DNA of 64,000 bases from Halichondria panicea (lineage: Eukaryota; Porifera; Demospongiae; Suberitida; Halichondriidae), in contig NC_087377.1 in NCBI RefSeq assembly GCF_963675165.1, positions 13,006,632 to 13,070,631 on the forward strand, given 5' to 3'. The position numbers and the translations under genes were made by a program. Below are positions 46,189 through 57,839 of this stretch, in pieces (positions within the stretch are counted from its first letter, which is position 1; every line of letters begins with the position of its first letter). The notes beneath the pieces were generated by a model. The model was not told the DNA's origin. It saw only the letters and a list, made by a program, of their open reading frames with translations, and ran no database searches.

Positions 46189-47649
46189 ATGATCACTGGA
46201 CTTCTTATGATTTGCTTTCTAGCTGGCTTCAGCACTGGTAAGACTGACTATTCACTTATAGAATTCTTTACATTGCTGCATGTTTCGTAGAGCCCAATAT
46301 TCAGTGTGAGTGTGGAGAGACCATGTCCAATGGAAACAGTCACTTTCACCTGCACTGCTCCTGTTTTAATTATTTATTACACAGCCTCTCCGGATCCAAT
46401 GAACTGCACAGCTTCACTACTTCCATCATGGAATGGCACCATCAGTGGTCATTCAGTACCAGCTATTCCCGGTACACAAGTGACCTTCCAGTGTGACGAC
46501 GGACTGTTCCCTGAGGGCACAATGAATGTCATCTGTTTAGCTACAGGAGAGTGGGACAAAAATCCTTGGGAGATCGTCTGCCGACTTGAACCTAGTAAGT
46601 TATTTATTTAAGTAATGGGCATTCACTATCCCCTGTACCCAGTTTTGTGTGTCCCGCCTGCCCCTCCACTCAATGGAGCATTACTCAACACCTCTCAGAA
46701 TACTAATGCAATTAACCGAGGGCTCAGTTCCAGTGTGCTCCTGGGTTCTCACTGGTGGGTGCAGCGACTGCCACTTGTAACAACTCTGGTCTCTGGGATC
46801 CTGACCCGGCTCTATTGGAATGTTGTACGTACGCATGAGTAGTATAATAAACCAGCTGATACAACTATACAATTATATAAGCCAAGGTTTGAATTACTAA
46901 ATGAGCGATCTATTTTCCAGTTTCCTGTGTCCTGCCTGTCCCTCCACTCAATGGAGTGTTACTCAACACCAGCTCTCAGAACATTAACCTAATGGAGGGC
47001 TCAGTCATTACCTTCCAATGTGATTCTGGGTTCTCACTGGTGGGTGCAGCGACTGCCACTTGTATAGCAACTCTGGTCTCTGAGATCCTGACCCTGCTCT
47101 ATTGGAGTGTTGTACGTATATACACATGAGTAGTAATAGACTATAGCTGGTATACAATGATATATATATATTATAGCCAAGATTCGAATTACTATAATAC
47201 TTTAAATAAGCTCAATAATCTATTTTTACTATATTCGTTGTATACCCAGTTTCCTGTGTCCTGCCTATAATTATAGTAGTAAACTATAGCTGATATACAA
47301 GAACTTTTTATTAGTTTACTCTGCATGCCTTCAATTTATCTATTGGATTTCACTATATTATTGTGTAATTTAGCCTTCTCCCATGCACAGTTCAATCACC
47401 CACTCTATTTACCGGAGAGATTCTTTCTATCAGTGTGGTTGTCACTGCAGTTGCTTTCTTAGTCATTGGATTCCTCGCTGGACTCCTAGGATGCACCTTT
47501 GCTCTCGTAAGAAGGCAGTGTACTTCCCAGCAACTAAAGGACAAGCTAACGTAGGACCCACTCCAGTTGGTCCTGTTTATGAAGAGGTGTCACCCAAAGA
47601 GGAGATTGAACTGAACACTAACCAGGCGTATGGACCATTAGGACTGTGA
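46189..47649 (+). pseudogene. R2: decayed copy of the sushi receptor
   Basis: Exon 1 (46189-46237) still gives a signal peptide (LLMICFLAGFSTG). The Ig exon keeps only its first 60 bases (CPMETVTFTCTAP), with 2 extra bases near 46305 relative to R3. After 46363 it jumps into the intron before a sushi exon, so the rest of Ig, FN3 and one sushi are deleted. The sushi exon 46385-46594 is intact. Two more sushi exons (46643-46828 and 46921-47115) carry an 8-base loss and a 2-base gain that shift the frame. In the last exon (47391-47649) an extra T near 47421 and a missing base near 47489 put the transmembrane part out of frame, while the tail (VYEEVSPKEE ... NQAYGPLGL) is in frame to the stop at 47647. 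A short secreted or sushi-only product by exon skipping is conceivable but not supported. Confidence 0.7.
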
Positions 47650-48240
47650 AACTTAAATTACTATAATATTCCCACAGGCATATTTATCGGTTAAAACTTA
47701 AAAACTTAAAGCTAATTAGTATAATTAAAGTGTTTTTACAACAAAAACATTTGCGATGTAAAGTTGCCGGGGGAAATATCAAAAAGCGTGGAAACAAGAA
47801 AGCGGGCGAGCTGAGAGCATAATGACAATCCGTTTCACATGTATATCTTTCTCGCAAACTTTTTAAGTTCAAGTGCGGCCTATAATTATAAAGAGAAGAG
47901 AGCAACTCACTATCTACCCACGTATATAATCACCAAACTTCATATCAGAGGCAGGATACATGCATGATCTAGTACTGTAGAACCTCGATTGCTTGGTTCC
48001 AGAAGCAGGCTGGATAACTGAATGACCGGATAATAGAATGGATAAATCATGCCTTGATAAACAGCAGTGGAAATTTGGTGCACGTGCATGGGCAGAGAAG
48101 GATTGTCAGGGTCAATAGGTCTTAATCATAAACCTGCTTCCAGGGGACTTTAATTGAATTCCACTCATCTACTCTTCCTTTAGTATCTCCAATTTACATG
48201 GAGCTAGCTGCGCATTTTATACATACACTGTTTGTGATTC
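47650..48240. repeat. Spacer with fragments of three element families
   Basis: About 47895-47960 resembles the end of the element at 24850. About 47975-48110 is a truncated copy of the pogo-like element at 3163-3473. The rest is non-coding. Confidence 0.45.
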
Positions 48241-48251
48241 TCTCCGAGAGT

Positions 48252-49333
48252 TAGCCTCGATCCCAGGCCGAGTTTTCGCTTTTATAACGGTTAGGCGAAC
48301 AACTGGGCCTGGTACTAGTTGTCTGCGCATGCGTCAGTCGTTCGTCAGATTCTGACGAATGGATATTCTCGTTCACTTTTGTGACATTTATATTCGTGTA
48401 CTATCGTGTACTAGAAGTCAGTTCCCGTTTTATCATTATTGGAATCGATTGGAATGGCTCTTAGCTGAAGCTTCTCTCTTCTCTGAAGCTTATTCTGAAG
48501 ACTGAACAACAAGGGAAGAGGTATAAAGCTTTGTCAAGCTTGTTAAGGTCAGATATTTTTGTGTGGGCCCTATGGCCGGCTATGCTATCAAGTCTTGTTC
48601 ATGTTTGGCAAGAATGTAGGTAGACTATAGTTTCATCATTAATATGGTGGATCAAGTGAAGAGTGTGAGCTAGAGAACTTGGTGCTGCCATCATCAGCTC
48701 GTCGACAATGACACTATAACCGAGAAATTTAATATGTATAGATCTACACGTATTTAAAATGTCTACTTCTCTGTACAGGAGCAATGGCTAATATCCAGCT
48801 ATCCCAACAGTGCTCCTCTTGGCTATACTAACGGACGAGACTGGACAGTTTGAGGTAAGGGTTTAACCGTCTTTGGTTTCTTTTAATATTGTCCTATACT
48901 CACAGACACAGGACTGGAGTATGACCTGCTCATTCGAGCGTTGCTGGGTAGCTCAGAGACATCAAGAGAATCTACGTTTTCTCAAGCAATGAGTTACGAG
49001 TTGGGGCCTAGAATCAGAGAAGTCCAGCAGCCTGCTAAATCTTTTTGAAACGTAATTTGAAGGCATTCAATCATCCTGAAGTTGCCCTGGGTCACTGTAA
49101 TTGTGCTGCAGCACAACTGGCAACTCCCCAGGCCTTTGTGAAGCAGCTCCCTATGTGCATCTTTTGTGTACTCACTCTGTGCATTTTCTGTGTATTATTG
49201 ATTTATTAAATATTTTTGCCGACCACAAAATAATATACAATGAAAATTTGACGCATGCGCAGACAACTAGTACCAGGCCCAGTTGTTCGCCTAACCGTTA
49301 TAAAAGCGAAAACTCGGCCTGGGATCGAGGCTA
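48252..49333. mobile_element. 9-bp-TSD fold-back element, 1082 bp
   Basis: Perfect inverted ends of about 84 bp starting TAGCCTCGATCCCAGGCCGA. The duplication TCCGAGAGT is exact at 48243-48251 and 49334-49342. The interior of about 910 bp has no transposase frame. Largest member of the family in the window. Confidence 0.82.
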
Positions 49334-49370
49334 TCCGAGAGTATACAAGATTAAAACTGCCATTATAATG

Positions 49371-49949
49371 AAAGCACCGCGGGTGCTGATGCCTTGGTGG
49401 AGGTGCCAAAGCTATATATAACATAAAGCTGCACACATTATTTCATGATGAATAATTGCATTAATTAACTTTGCTGCATGCAGACAGAATCCAGAATCAC
49501 AGGGAAACTCAAAGAGTGGGTAATGATCAACCACGATTGTTGTTAAAACGATCGATGCCAAAACTTCAAGTCTGAAATTGATGGCTGCATCAGCAGAGCC
49601 TTGTAGCTCAATCTCTTCTCATGCACTCTTGCCTGCAGCTACCAATATATAGCTAACATTCTAGTGCAGAGCTAACTACTAAGTAGAGTAGCAACACTCG
49701 GTGAAGAAGTTTTGCTATGCATGCACTCTTCTGAAAAGGCTGCAATGGCATTCCAAGTAAGCAAAACTAGGCATAACTTGAGAACGAAGCATTATTTTGC
49801 AAATCCACACATCAAAACATGACTATAGAAGCCTATATATAGAAGCTCTTACTTGCACTTCATTGATCTTGAGCAGCTGTAGCAGTCTATACACACACAG
49901 AGACACACAAAACACACTACCGTATACTTTGCTGCACACCGAGGCATAA
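49371..49949 (+). repeat. Interspersed repeat C1, copy 3
   Basis: Same order of blocks as 3484-3993 with several small insertions. It ends CACACCGAGGCATAAC. Confidence 0.65.
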
Positions 49950-50369
49950 CTAGAACACTGAAGTGCTAACCCTCGGCAGCTTTACCTTTCGCAACCAAGC
50001 AGGTATAATGATACGGTATGTACATGAACATGGAAGGGCCTAGCGGCGACTGAGGAAAATAAAATTTTAGCGCTAGTGTTGCATGGTCTAGCATACACTA
50101 GGACTGTATATAGGATCATAGCAGAGTTAACAGAAATTAGGCACCTGACATACACTGTGGGAGTCCTGGACCGTTATTTAGATCACAGCAGAGTAGGCCT
50201 GGAGTGTTAAAAGTAGGACACCAGCCTCACATGCAGTGGGACCGGAGTAGGCTCACAGTAGCCAGTAAAGAAGACCCTGGAGTCTCTTCCCATGAAAACA
50301 AACAGGTATCCAAATGGCTGCGCAAGTGTAATAAAATTCCTCGAATTAAAGCCGCGTACGTGTATCTAG

Positions 50370-50560
50370 CTATAGCTCCATGGCGGCTAGCTATAGCTCC
50401 ATGGCTGGCCAACGTGCAAGTTCAAGCTTCTTAGCTTTTTTTCATTCGACAACGAAGCTTTTAACGTCAAAATCTGCCACAATAACTTGTTGCATGAGTG
50501 TTACTGTAGGCTGTATACGCAGTGCTATGGCATCCAGATAAGTAAACTCTGATATTATAA
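50370..50560 (-). repeat. Reversed fragment of the 16.1-kb-type element
   Basis: TTCGACAACGAAGCTTTTAA, GTCAAAATCTGCCAC and CAGTGCTATGGCATCCAG match 16225-16330 in reverse. A duplicated block TAGCTATAGCTCCATGGC is at 50376-50407. Confidence 0.5.
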
Positions 50561-50649
50561 CAAACAGGTAAACCAAATGGCGGAGGGTAATTGTTATAAT
50601 TATTTTACCTCAATTTACATATTAACACAACACATTCACAAGCTGTACT

Positions 50650-51060
50650 CAACACTTGGACACTTGGATCCTTGTGTATCACTATAGTGACCACCACATT
50701 TATACCATATGCACATCTACAAAGTACTTTATCACACACATCTTTGTATGATCAGTACACCTATATATTAAAATCTATACATACATCATCATACCTTTAT
50801 CCCATACCCCACTACACCTTCAATCATATAGTATAACATACCCACACACATCACACACCCTCACCCTTCACTTTTCTCCCACGGCTCTCTGGCTTGTGAT
50901 AGTGAGAGTCCATACATCCTCCCCTCCTCATTTTGGGTCACTGAACCACACGAGTACATCTGTTTGTCTGTCACGATGGGTCGGGTCGTCATAGATACAA
51001 TGCACCACCCCAAATACAGCTGGTCCAGGATCAATACCAGAGGAGCTAAGAGAGGGATAG
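50650..51060 (-). pseudogene. Second copy of the HEAT-neighbour fragment
   Basis: Matches 44740-45090 over its length. On the minus strand one frame reads IDPGPAVFGVVHCIYDDPTH, RDRQTDVLVWFSDPK before a stop. The flanking non-coding part also matches, so the duplicated unit included introns. It lies upstream of R3 as the first copy lies upstream of R2. Confidence 0.4.
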
Positions 51061-51186
51061 CAATAAGAAGGCTATGCTTGACTGATTATGCCAACAGAAT
51101 AATAGGGACATATAATTAAATGGGTGGTATATCTAAACTATTATAGTGTAAGCATAATTATCTTATACGTATATACTGAGCATAAC

Positions 51187-52136
51187 GAGTGTTGCAAGCG
51201 TGCGCTTGCTAATGCCTCTCGCCATGTTTTTGCTTTCGCTCAAAAGTATTAGTGTTATAGAAGAGCTAAATAATTTGCGATGTGCTTTGATTGTTTGGGG
51301 TGTCCACAGTTAATAGTGTATACTGATCATCTTAAATGGCCTGTAGCCAAACAGTGGGAACAAATAGTCAGTACTCTGTGAGATAAGTATTAAAGACAGA
51401 ATTCAATCACAGAAAGTAGTATCTATATAACAAGCAATCTAAAAATAGTTATCAGAAAAGGTTGGTTTGTGGCTTACCAGGACCTCAACAAAAAGAAAAT
51501 TGATTCTGCCAGGATCTGGGGTTCAAAATGGATTCTCTTACACGTGGTTTGAGCGCGCATGCGCATTACATCCAGGAATAAGGGGTGTGTCTGCAAGTCC
51601 ATTCACAAAAATTACTAATGGCTACTAAAATAGCTAGCTTCTTTAGCAGGTCTTTCTGACGCTTGTAGCTAACAAAAAGCTAGCGCTTTAGTGCAAGGCT
51701 AACTCCTGCTTTTGAGACTTACCAAAGTATTATCACCTTCAATAGTGTCACATATTCTAACAACGCTCCTCGAGCACCATACAATGTGTTGTGGTCTACT
51801 GTGATATTTTATGGAGGAGAAAGCGTCTTCAAAAAGAACTCCCAAACTGCTTGTTTCTTGAGTTTCAGTAATATATTATGACAATTACGGGAAAATCAAC
51901 ATTTTACTTCATAAGTTGAATAGAAAGTTTGTGCGAACAGATGATCGATGCTATGAAAGATTCTGAAAAGACTGCAACAGCCTTCAATGTGAGTCAAACT
52001 AGCCATAAATCGAGAAAGAAGCTTTAGTTTGCTAATCCACGAATCAAATCCAAGAAAACTTGGCTAGAAGCCTATAGAAGCTGTTAGTTTTCGTCGCATT
52101 GCAACCGTTGAGCAGTTACAGCTGGAATACACATGC

Positions 52137-52185
<49 letters not shown>

Positions 52186-52233
52186 CACAGTCAGCTTTAC
52201 CGTATCCCTCGTACGGCTACGCGTCGAGGCATA
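51187..52233 (+). repeat. Long C2 repeat with a 190-bp insertion and GACA tract
   Basis: Starts near GCGTGCGCTTGCTAATGCCT and ends CGTCGAGGCATA. About 190 bp at 51713-51903 are absent from other copies and split GGCTAACTC from ATAAGTTGAATAG. The usual CA tract is replaced by (GACA)n at 52137-52187. Confidence 0.65.
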
Positions 52234-52239
52234 ATTAGA

Positions 52240-52700
52240 TGCATATAGTGTGGTGTGGGTAGGGGGGAGGGTTCAATCTTTTGATTTTATTCAATGTCAC
52301 GGTATGAAATTGGGCCAAGGTATGTAAGTACTCTTACCACTATCAGCCGCATTAGAAAGAGTTTTCCCCCTTTTAGCTAAATCGAATTATTTTTCTGATT
52401 GACAAGAACGTTCTCTTTAAGAGACATAATAATTCAAGATGCGTATTTCGATCTGAGGACAATTACACAGCATAATTAGAATAATAATGAATGAGCATTC
52501 ATAAAAAATAGAATAGCCCCTAAAAGAAAGGCCACCAGATGCGGTGTTCAGATGCGGTGTTGTATCAACAAAATTATAATTATACGAAAACAGGAAGTGT
52601 AATTAATATATGCCTGCAGGGAAGGGATGTAAACAGACTAAACAAAGAAGTTGTCTAGTCAGCAATCACATTGAAATGTAACCTTCTAAACTGTCAATAA
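52240..52700. other. 5' flank of R3
   Basis: AT-rich with a GATGCGGTGTT duplication near 52538-52560. The last bases before the start codon are similar to those before R2. No TATA box can be singled out. Confidence 0.35.
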
Positions 52701-52707
52701 ATAAGAG

Positions 52708-54766
52708 ATGACACTAATAGAGATAAAGCTCATTAGAGTTCTCCTGATTTGCTTTCTGGCTGGCTTCAGCACTGGTAAGACTGACTAGGTTTCCTTATAC
52801 ATTGCTGCATGCTTTGTAAAGCCCAATATTCAGCGAGTGTGGAGAAACCATGTCCAATGGAAACAGTCACCTTCACCTGCACTGCTCCTGGAGATTCCTT
52901 GAGATGGGTGTCTTCAGATGGTACTCGCATCGCTATCTTTTCCACCTTAGAGCTCAATGCACCAGTAATGCAGTCAGGTTACACTGTGACACTGATTGCA
53001 GCCAACGACACCACATTAACGTCAACTCTGTCCAGAACAGCAGAGAATGGGATCACTGTGTCCTGTGTGGACCAGCCTGCGCCTTCAACAACCATAGGAT
53101 CTTCAATGATCCAATTGGTTGGTGAGTTGCAATAAGTGCCTCGCCAGTTATCTCACAATTAATAAGTTAAATAGATCTACCAGGATCACCTTCTACCATA
53201 AGACACTCCATTGCAAGCAGCTTAGCCCATGAAGTTAGTGTATCTGTGCAGTGGAACCCTCCTACTGAGACTGGTGGTAGAGATGACCTCACCTACACAG
53301 TGACCATCTCACCTCCAGCCCAGCTCTTTGCTACTGTCCTCACATCAATCTCTGTCACTGTGACTGTTCAATACAATGTGGACTACACTGTCAGTGTTGT
53401 GGCTACCAACTGTGCTGGGAACAGTACAACAGCTGAGTACAACTTTAGGATTGGCGAGTTTTATTTTATTTTATTGGACACAGTGTCAACTCCTTTTCAA
53501 GTGGCTGTCTTGCGTTGACCAACCCTGTGAATGGAGCGTTTGGACCTGTCTCCAGCAGATTGCCTGGATCCACAGTAACCATCCAGTGTGATGCTGGATA
53601 TGTGTCTGCTGTTACAATGGTGACATGTGAAGATACACTGATGTGGAGTCTAGACCCTGAGGCTATTGAGTGTACATCACTACCCACACTCCCTCCCACA
53701 ACTCGTGAGTTGAGTTCTTCATTGTACAAAACTTAATACTTAAAATTATTTGTTTCACCTCACAGCTCTTCCAATGAACTGCACAGCAGCACTATCCCTA
53801 CCACAAAATGGCACCATCATTAGTGATCCTTCAGTACCAGCTATTCCCGGTACACAAGTGACCTTTAAGTGTGACAATGGACTGTTCCCTGAGGGCATAA
53901 TGACTGCCACCTGTCTAGCTACAGGAGAGTGGAACAAGATCCTGGGGAAGATTGTCTGCAGAAATGAGTCTAGTAAGTTTATACCTGGTTTATGGTTCAG
54001 TGTACTCAATTTATTGAGATTAAAATTCGAACTACTAAAACCATTACCTTCCAATGTGATCCTGGGTTCTCACTGGTGGGTGCAGTGACTGCCACTTGCA
54101 GCAACTCTGGTCTCTGGGATCCTGACCCGGCTCTGTTGGATTGTGTATCTAGAAGTTGTACGTATATATACTATAATTATATAAGCTGATACAAGATCAT
54201 AGTACCATTATTATATATAGAGGGTAATTTTCTTGGGGCAAAATATTCGTGATTTTCGTGGTTGATGGTCTGACCACGAATATTTACCCACGAAAGAAGG
54301 GACCTTGCCTACCTTTACCTGTAGTGCAAACTCCAACCACGAAAATATTACCCACGAAATGTCTCAAGATTGCTGAACTACGAACATTTTGTCTCCTGAA
54401 AATTACCGCTATACGGTAGTCTTATATAATGTACTTCTGTGATGCATGCCCTCCCGTTGTCTGATATTTTTCGCTCTAAAAATTTAGCCTTCTCCCATGC
54501 ACAGTTCAATCACCCATCCTATTTACTGGAGAGATCTTTCTATCAGTGTGGTTGTCACGGCAGTTGCTTTCACAGTCATTGGATTCCTCACTGGACTCCT
54601 AGTGATGCACCTTTGCTCTCGTAAGAAGGTAGTTTACTTCCCAGCAGCTGAAGGACAAACTAACTTAAGACCCACTGTACTAGCTGGCCCTGTTTATGAG
54701 GAGGTGTCACCCAAAGAGGAGATTGAACTGAACACTAACCAGGCGTATGGACCAGTAGGACTGTAA
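52708..54766 (+). CDS. R3: Ig-like/FN3/sushi transmembrane receptor, nearly intact
   Basis: Exons: 52708-52774 (signal peptide IRVLLICFLAGFSTG), 52834-53121 (Ig-like, VTFTCTAPGDSLRW ... ITVSCVDQ), 53175 to about 53457 (FN3, VSVQWNPPTETGG ... VVATNCAG), about 53502-53704 (sushi, VTIQCDAGYVS), 53766-53972 (sushi, VTFKCDNGLFPEG), about 54001-54161 (third sushi, TFQCDPGFSLVGAVTATCSN) and 54505-54766 (transmembrane SVVVTAVAFTVIGFLTG plus tail). The tail ends VYEEVSPKEE ... NQAYGPVGL as in R1. Two joints are weak. After FN3 the phase-1 donor would be GC, while a GT donor four bases later is phase 2 and fits the next acceptor. The third sushi lacks its first third and no acceptor restores the phase left by exon 5. 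It may be a recent pseudogene or skip that exon. Same expected role as R1. Confidence 0.65.
54222..54418. mobile_element. TACGGTA MITE in the last intron of R3
   Basis: Left GGGTAATTTTCTTGGGG and right GAAAATTACCGCTATACGGT are diverged inverted ends. Related to 8980-9168. About 90 bp from the acceptor of the transmembrane exon. Confidence 0.55.
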
Positions 54767-54769
54767 AAC

Positions 54770-55620
54770 TTCTGTTAATGTGCATCAACTGCATGCTTCA
54801 ATTAATGTATGTGTAAATAGTATGTGCATGTAAACAGCACTGCTCATTATACCAGAATATTTTGTGGATGAAAAACCTTTGCGAATGAGCCATATCAGCA
54901 GAAAATTTGACCCTTTGCGATCTAACTATTGCGTTCTGGCAAGGATCGTGTGTAAATAATTTAGGTTTTGCGGATTTTATTGTTGCGAATTGATCAACCT
55001 TGGCAAAATTCGCTTAGGTTTCCTCGAGTTTAGCAACATGCAGCTATTAAAACAGCCACGCCCACTCTCTATATGCAGTACACGATTACCACCTCTAAGG
55101 CACTTCTCACAATGGTGACATGTACATCATATAAAAGTTATACACTCAAATTTTGGAGGTGTCTAGAAAGATGCCCAAAGGCACTGTTTTAGTATCCCGA
55201 TCGTAGCGAGGGTACTACAAGTGGCTGAAGGCTTCTAAATCACACGGACATACACCGACAATACAGTGTCTAACTCATTTTGATACTACAGTACGCATGC
55301 ACAACCTAGCTTGCCACGAGGCTTAATTGACTATCAACAGGATACTAAGTACGTTGTAGGTGCACTAAGTCCCATAGTATACCTTCCCTGAGGCATTTTC
55401 CCGTGCACTTAACAATTAGGTCTTAATTATCAACTTACTATACCTCTGAGGCACTTCAGAATGGTATATCAACTTAGTAAGTTGATAATTAAGACCTAAT
55501 TAGAAAAATTAGAGAAAGTGTCTAATGTCTAATATATATATGCGTACATGCATGTACAAAGGAATCCTGAATGAATGGACACTATATATAATAATTTTAT
55601 TATGATTTGACAGTCGTCCT
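54770..55620. other. Intergenic with a fold-back at 55409-55500
   Basis: AATTAGGTCTTAATTATCAA at about 55410 has a reverse complement ending near 55500 (arms about 27 bp, loop about 35 nt). The rest is non-coding, with GCGAAT/GCGATC-rich stretches at 54890-55010. Confidence 0.5.
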
Positions 55621-55729
55621 ATAGGCTTTGAGTTGTTGGCCTAAGACATGTAGCTACGTAGATATTATTCAAAGACTCACGTTTTTGTTGTTCTATTCTC
55701 CCTCTGAGGATCATTCTCCCTAGCAGCTG

Positions 55730-56803
55730 ACATAGTGAGGTGAGACAGCTAGCTAGTCCACTCCAGCAGACTGCACCAGGTATTGTCACTGCTCTGTTTG
55801 TGGAAGGGGAGTACATGTAGAGTATGCAGATTCATTATCTAAATGTAGGAAACACACTCAAATAAATTATGTATAGTCACAGTAAAATTAGACAAATACA
55901 AGAAAATGGTATAATAATTATTATGGAGAAAGTTTCTTACGTCAGCTTTTAAGATAATCTAGCTGTCCAAGAAATATCAACCCACGCTATCGATAGTACA
56001 ACATGCATCACACTAAAGTAAATTTATAGACATAGAGAGCATAGGTCATCACCAGAGGACGTCCGACATGCATACAAGTGCTAGTGTATTTTTTACCTGG
56101 ACATTATCACGCAATGGCATCAATGCACTGAACTTATAATTATATAGTGATTCGTACACGCATGTCGGACCTCCTCTGTGGTCATACTGAATGATACAAT
56201 GAGTATCCTTTTATCACCAATCTCACCAGTTTGAGCAGTGTCTCCAGATCGAGGTTGAGGTGTTGAGGGTAGTGTTTGTGCTGTAGTGTCTCAGCACAGA
56301 GGGGGAGGAGGGAGGACACTCGGTCATGCACACCCACTCACACCACTCAGCTCTCCAAGCAGGAGAAGGAAACTGGAGGGGGAGCATAAGCTGGATTAGA
56401 TTTGGTTTAAATTGCTATTGCGCATAATTATTATACATCACACAACAATAGGCCCTGGCAAATTCTGCCGGCATAATTTGGGGCATAATAGGGTTAAAAT
56501 TTTGAATTTGGTGAATTCAGTACAAATAGGACGGTCCTCTGCTGCTGCTGAATGTGTTTTTTCTCTTTTAAATGACTCTTTCACATCTAGAAGATTATGT
56601 TGAATCTTCAGTTATGTTACAAATGTACAATATACAACAAGAGATAATTTTTTGCTACTACTATTCTGAAAAAAGGACGTCAATGTAGGGCATATTGATG
56701 CTATTACACCTTTGTCACCTTTATCCTCCACACATCGTCATAGAAACACTACAATAACAACAGTAAGCTCACCTGTCCCCACGTACGGTTTCAGACAATC
56801 CTT

Positions 56804-56885
<82 letters not shown>

Positions 56886-57610
56886 GGGGGTGGGTTGAAT
56901 TGTTGAGCTGTAATGTGTGAACATAATTATGTGTGCTACTGAAAACATGATATCAGACTTTAGGGGATATACATGTAGGTTATTATTGCATGACCACCCA
57001 CTCACCTTAGTGCCCAGCTCTGCAGTACAGATACAGGCTGCCTCTCTCACTGCATGGTTGGCTGCCTGGCTCTGGGAGATGTAGAAGTCCACCTACACAC
57101 ACATCAACATCACAACAAGATTGAGACTGCTTCAATAACATACTAGAAATGTACGTTCCATTTAAATGAAAGTAACCTGGTGTAAATACATGTACAAAGG
57201 AATTCTGAACGACACAATATATATAACGGGTACATGCAGTCGTCCTATAAGGCTTTGAGTTGTTGGCCTAAGTCATGTGGCTACGTAGATAATATTCAAA
57301 GACTCACATTGGACTATATTCTCCCTCTAAGGATAATTCTCCCCAGCAGCTGACAGAGTGCATGCAGAAACAAACAGTGTCAAGAATATCTTTCTGTTAC
57401 ATATCTGTACAATGTGAAGCGGTAAAGCATTGTATTAATGCATCACACAGGACACCCTACACAAACATTCTTTGTGAACCTAAAAGTAATTTGTTTAACT
57501 TGAAAGTAGTAGTTACAATACCAAAATAAACCAATACTCATTAGTCACAATACTCTCACTAATGATTGTACACACACTCACCAAATTGGCGAGCTGGCCA
57601 TACACAAGCG
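55730..57610 (-). pseudogene. HEAT-repeat-like gene, 3' exons, apparently disrupted
   Basis: Minus-strand exons with matching phases: 57582 to about 57605 (ALVYGQLANL, acceptor lost in a CA tract), 57006-57092 (VDFYISQSQAAN, AVREAACICTAELGTK), 56773-56806 (VKDCLKPYVGT), 56227-56336 (HDRVSSLLPLCAETLQ, LNLDLETLLKL) and an exon starting at 55793 (SSDNTWCSLLEW). The AVREAACxCxAELG pattern and paired amphipathic helices resemble HEAT/ARM repeats. Such proteins are scaffolds or transport factors; which one is not clear. The last exon meets a TAG at 55749-55751 beside an 8-base TAGCTAGC insertion missing from the 44.65-kb copy. A third copy of that exon lies out of order at about 57310-57360. It could be a recently broken paralogue or a real 3' end with a polymorphic insertion. 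Confidence 0.5.
56807..56885. repeat. (TG)n microsatellite
   Basis: An almost uninterrupted TG tract of about 78 bp starts exactly at the acceptor side of the VKDCLKPYVGT exon on the minus strand. Confidence 0.9.
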
Positions 57611-57663
57611 CCACACACGCACACACGCATGCACGCACACACACACGCACACACGCACACACG

Positions 57664-57690
<27 letters not shown>
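57606..57690. repeat. (CA)n microsatellite with CGCACA variants
   Basis: About 85 bp of CA with interspersed CG steps, adjoining the ALVYGQLANL piece on its acceptor side. Confidence 0.85.
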
Positions 57691-57694
<4 letters not shown>

Positions 57695-57839
57695 ATTGCC
57701 GAGCTGGTCATAGCCTAGCCTCGAATCCAGGCCGATTAAAATACGGCCTGGTATATATTGCATGTGTAATAATTAATCATAGGCGTGGTCCATACACGCC
57801 CATGTACTATCTACTATGTATATATGAAGCTTTGTAGCC

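Noticed and set aside
47383-47649. R2 last exon as an independent 88-residue protein
   Set aside because: It is the frameshifted membrane exon of a receptor copy, as shown by alignment to R3.
49101-49421. 106-codon plus-strand frame
   Set aside because: It lies across the right inverted repeat of the 1082-bp element and the start of a C1 repeat.
56712-57092. CV-repeat and TH-repeat frames over the TG tract
   Set aside because: Microsatellite translation; only the flanking exon pieces look real.
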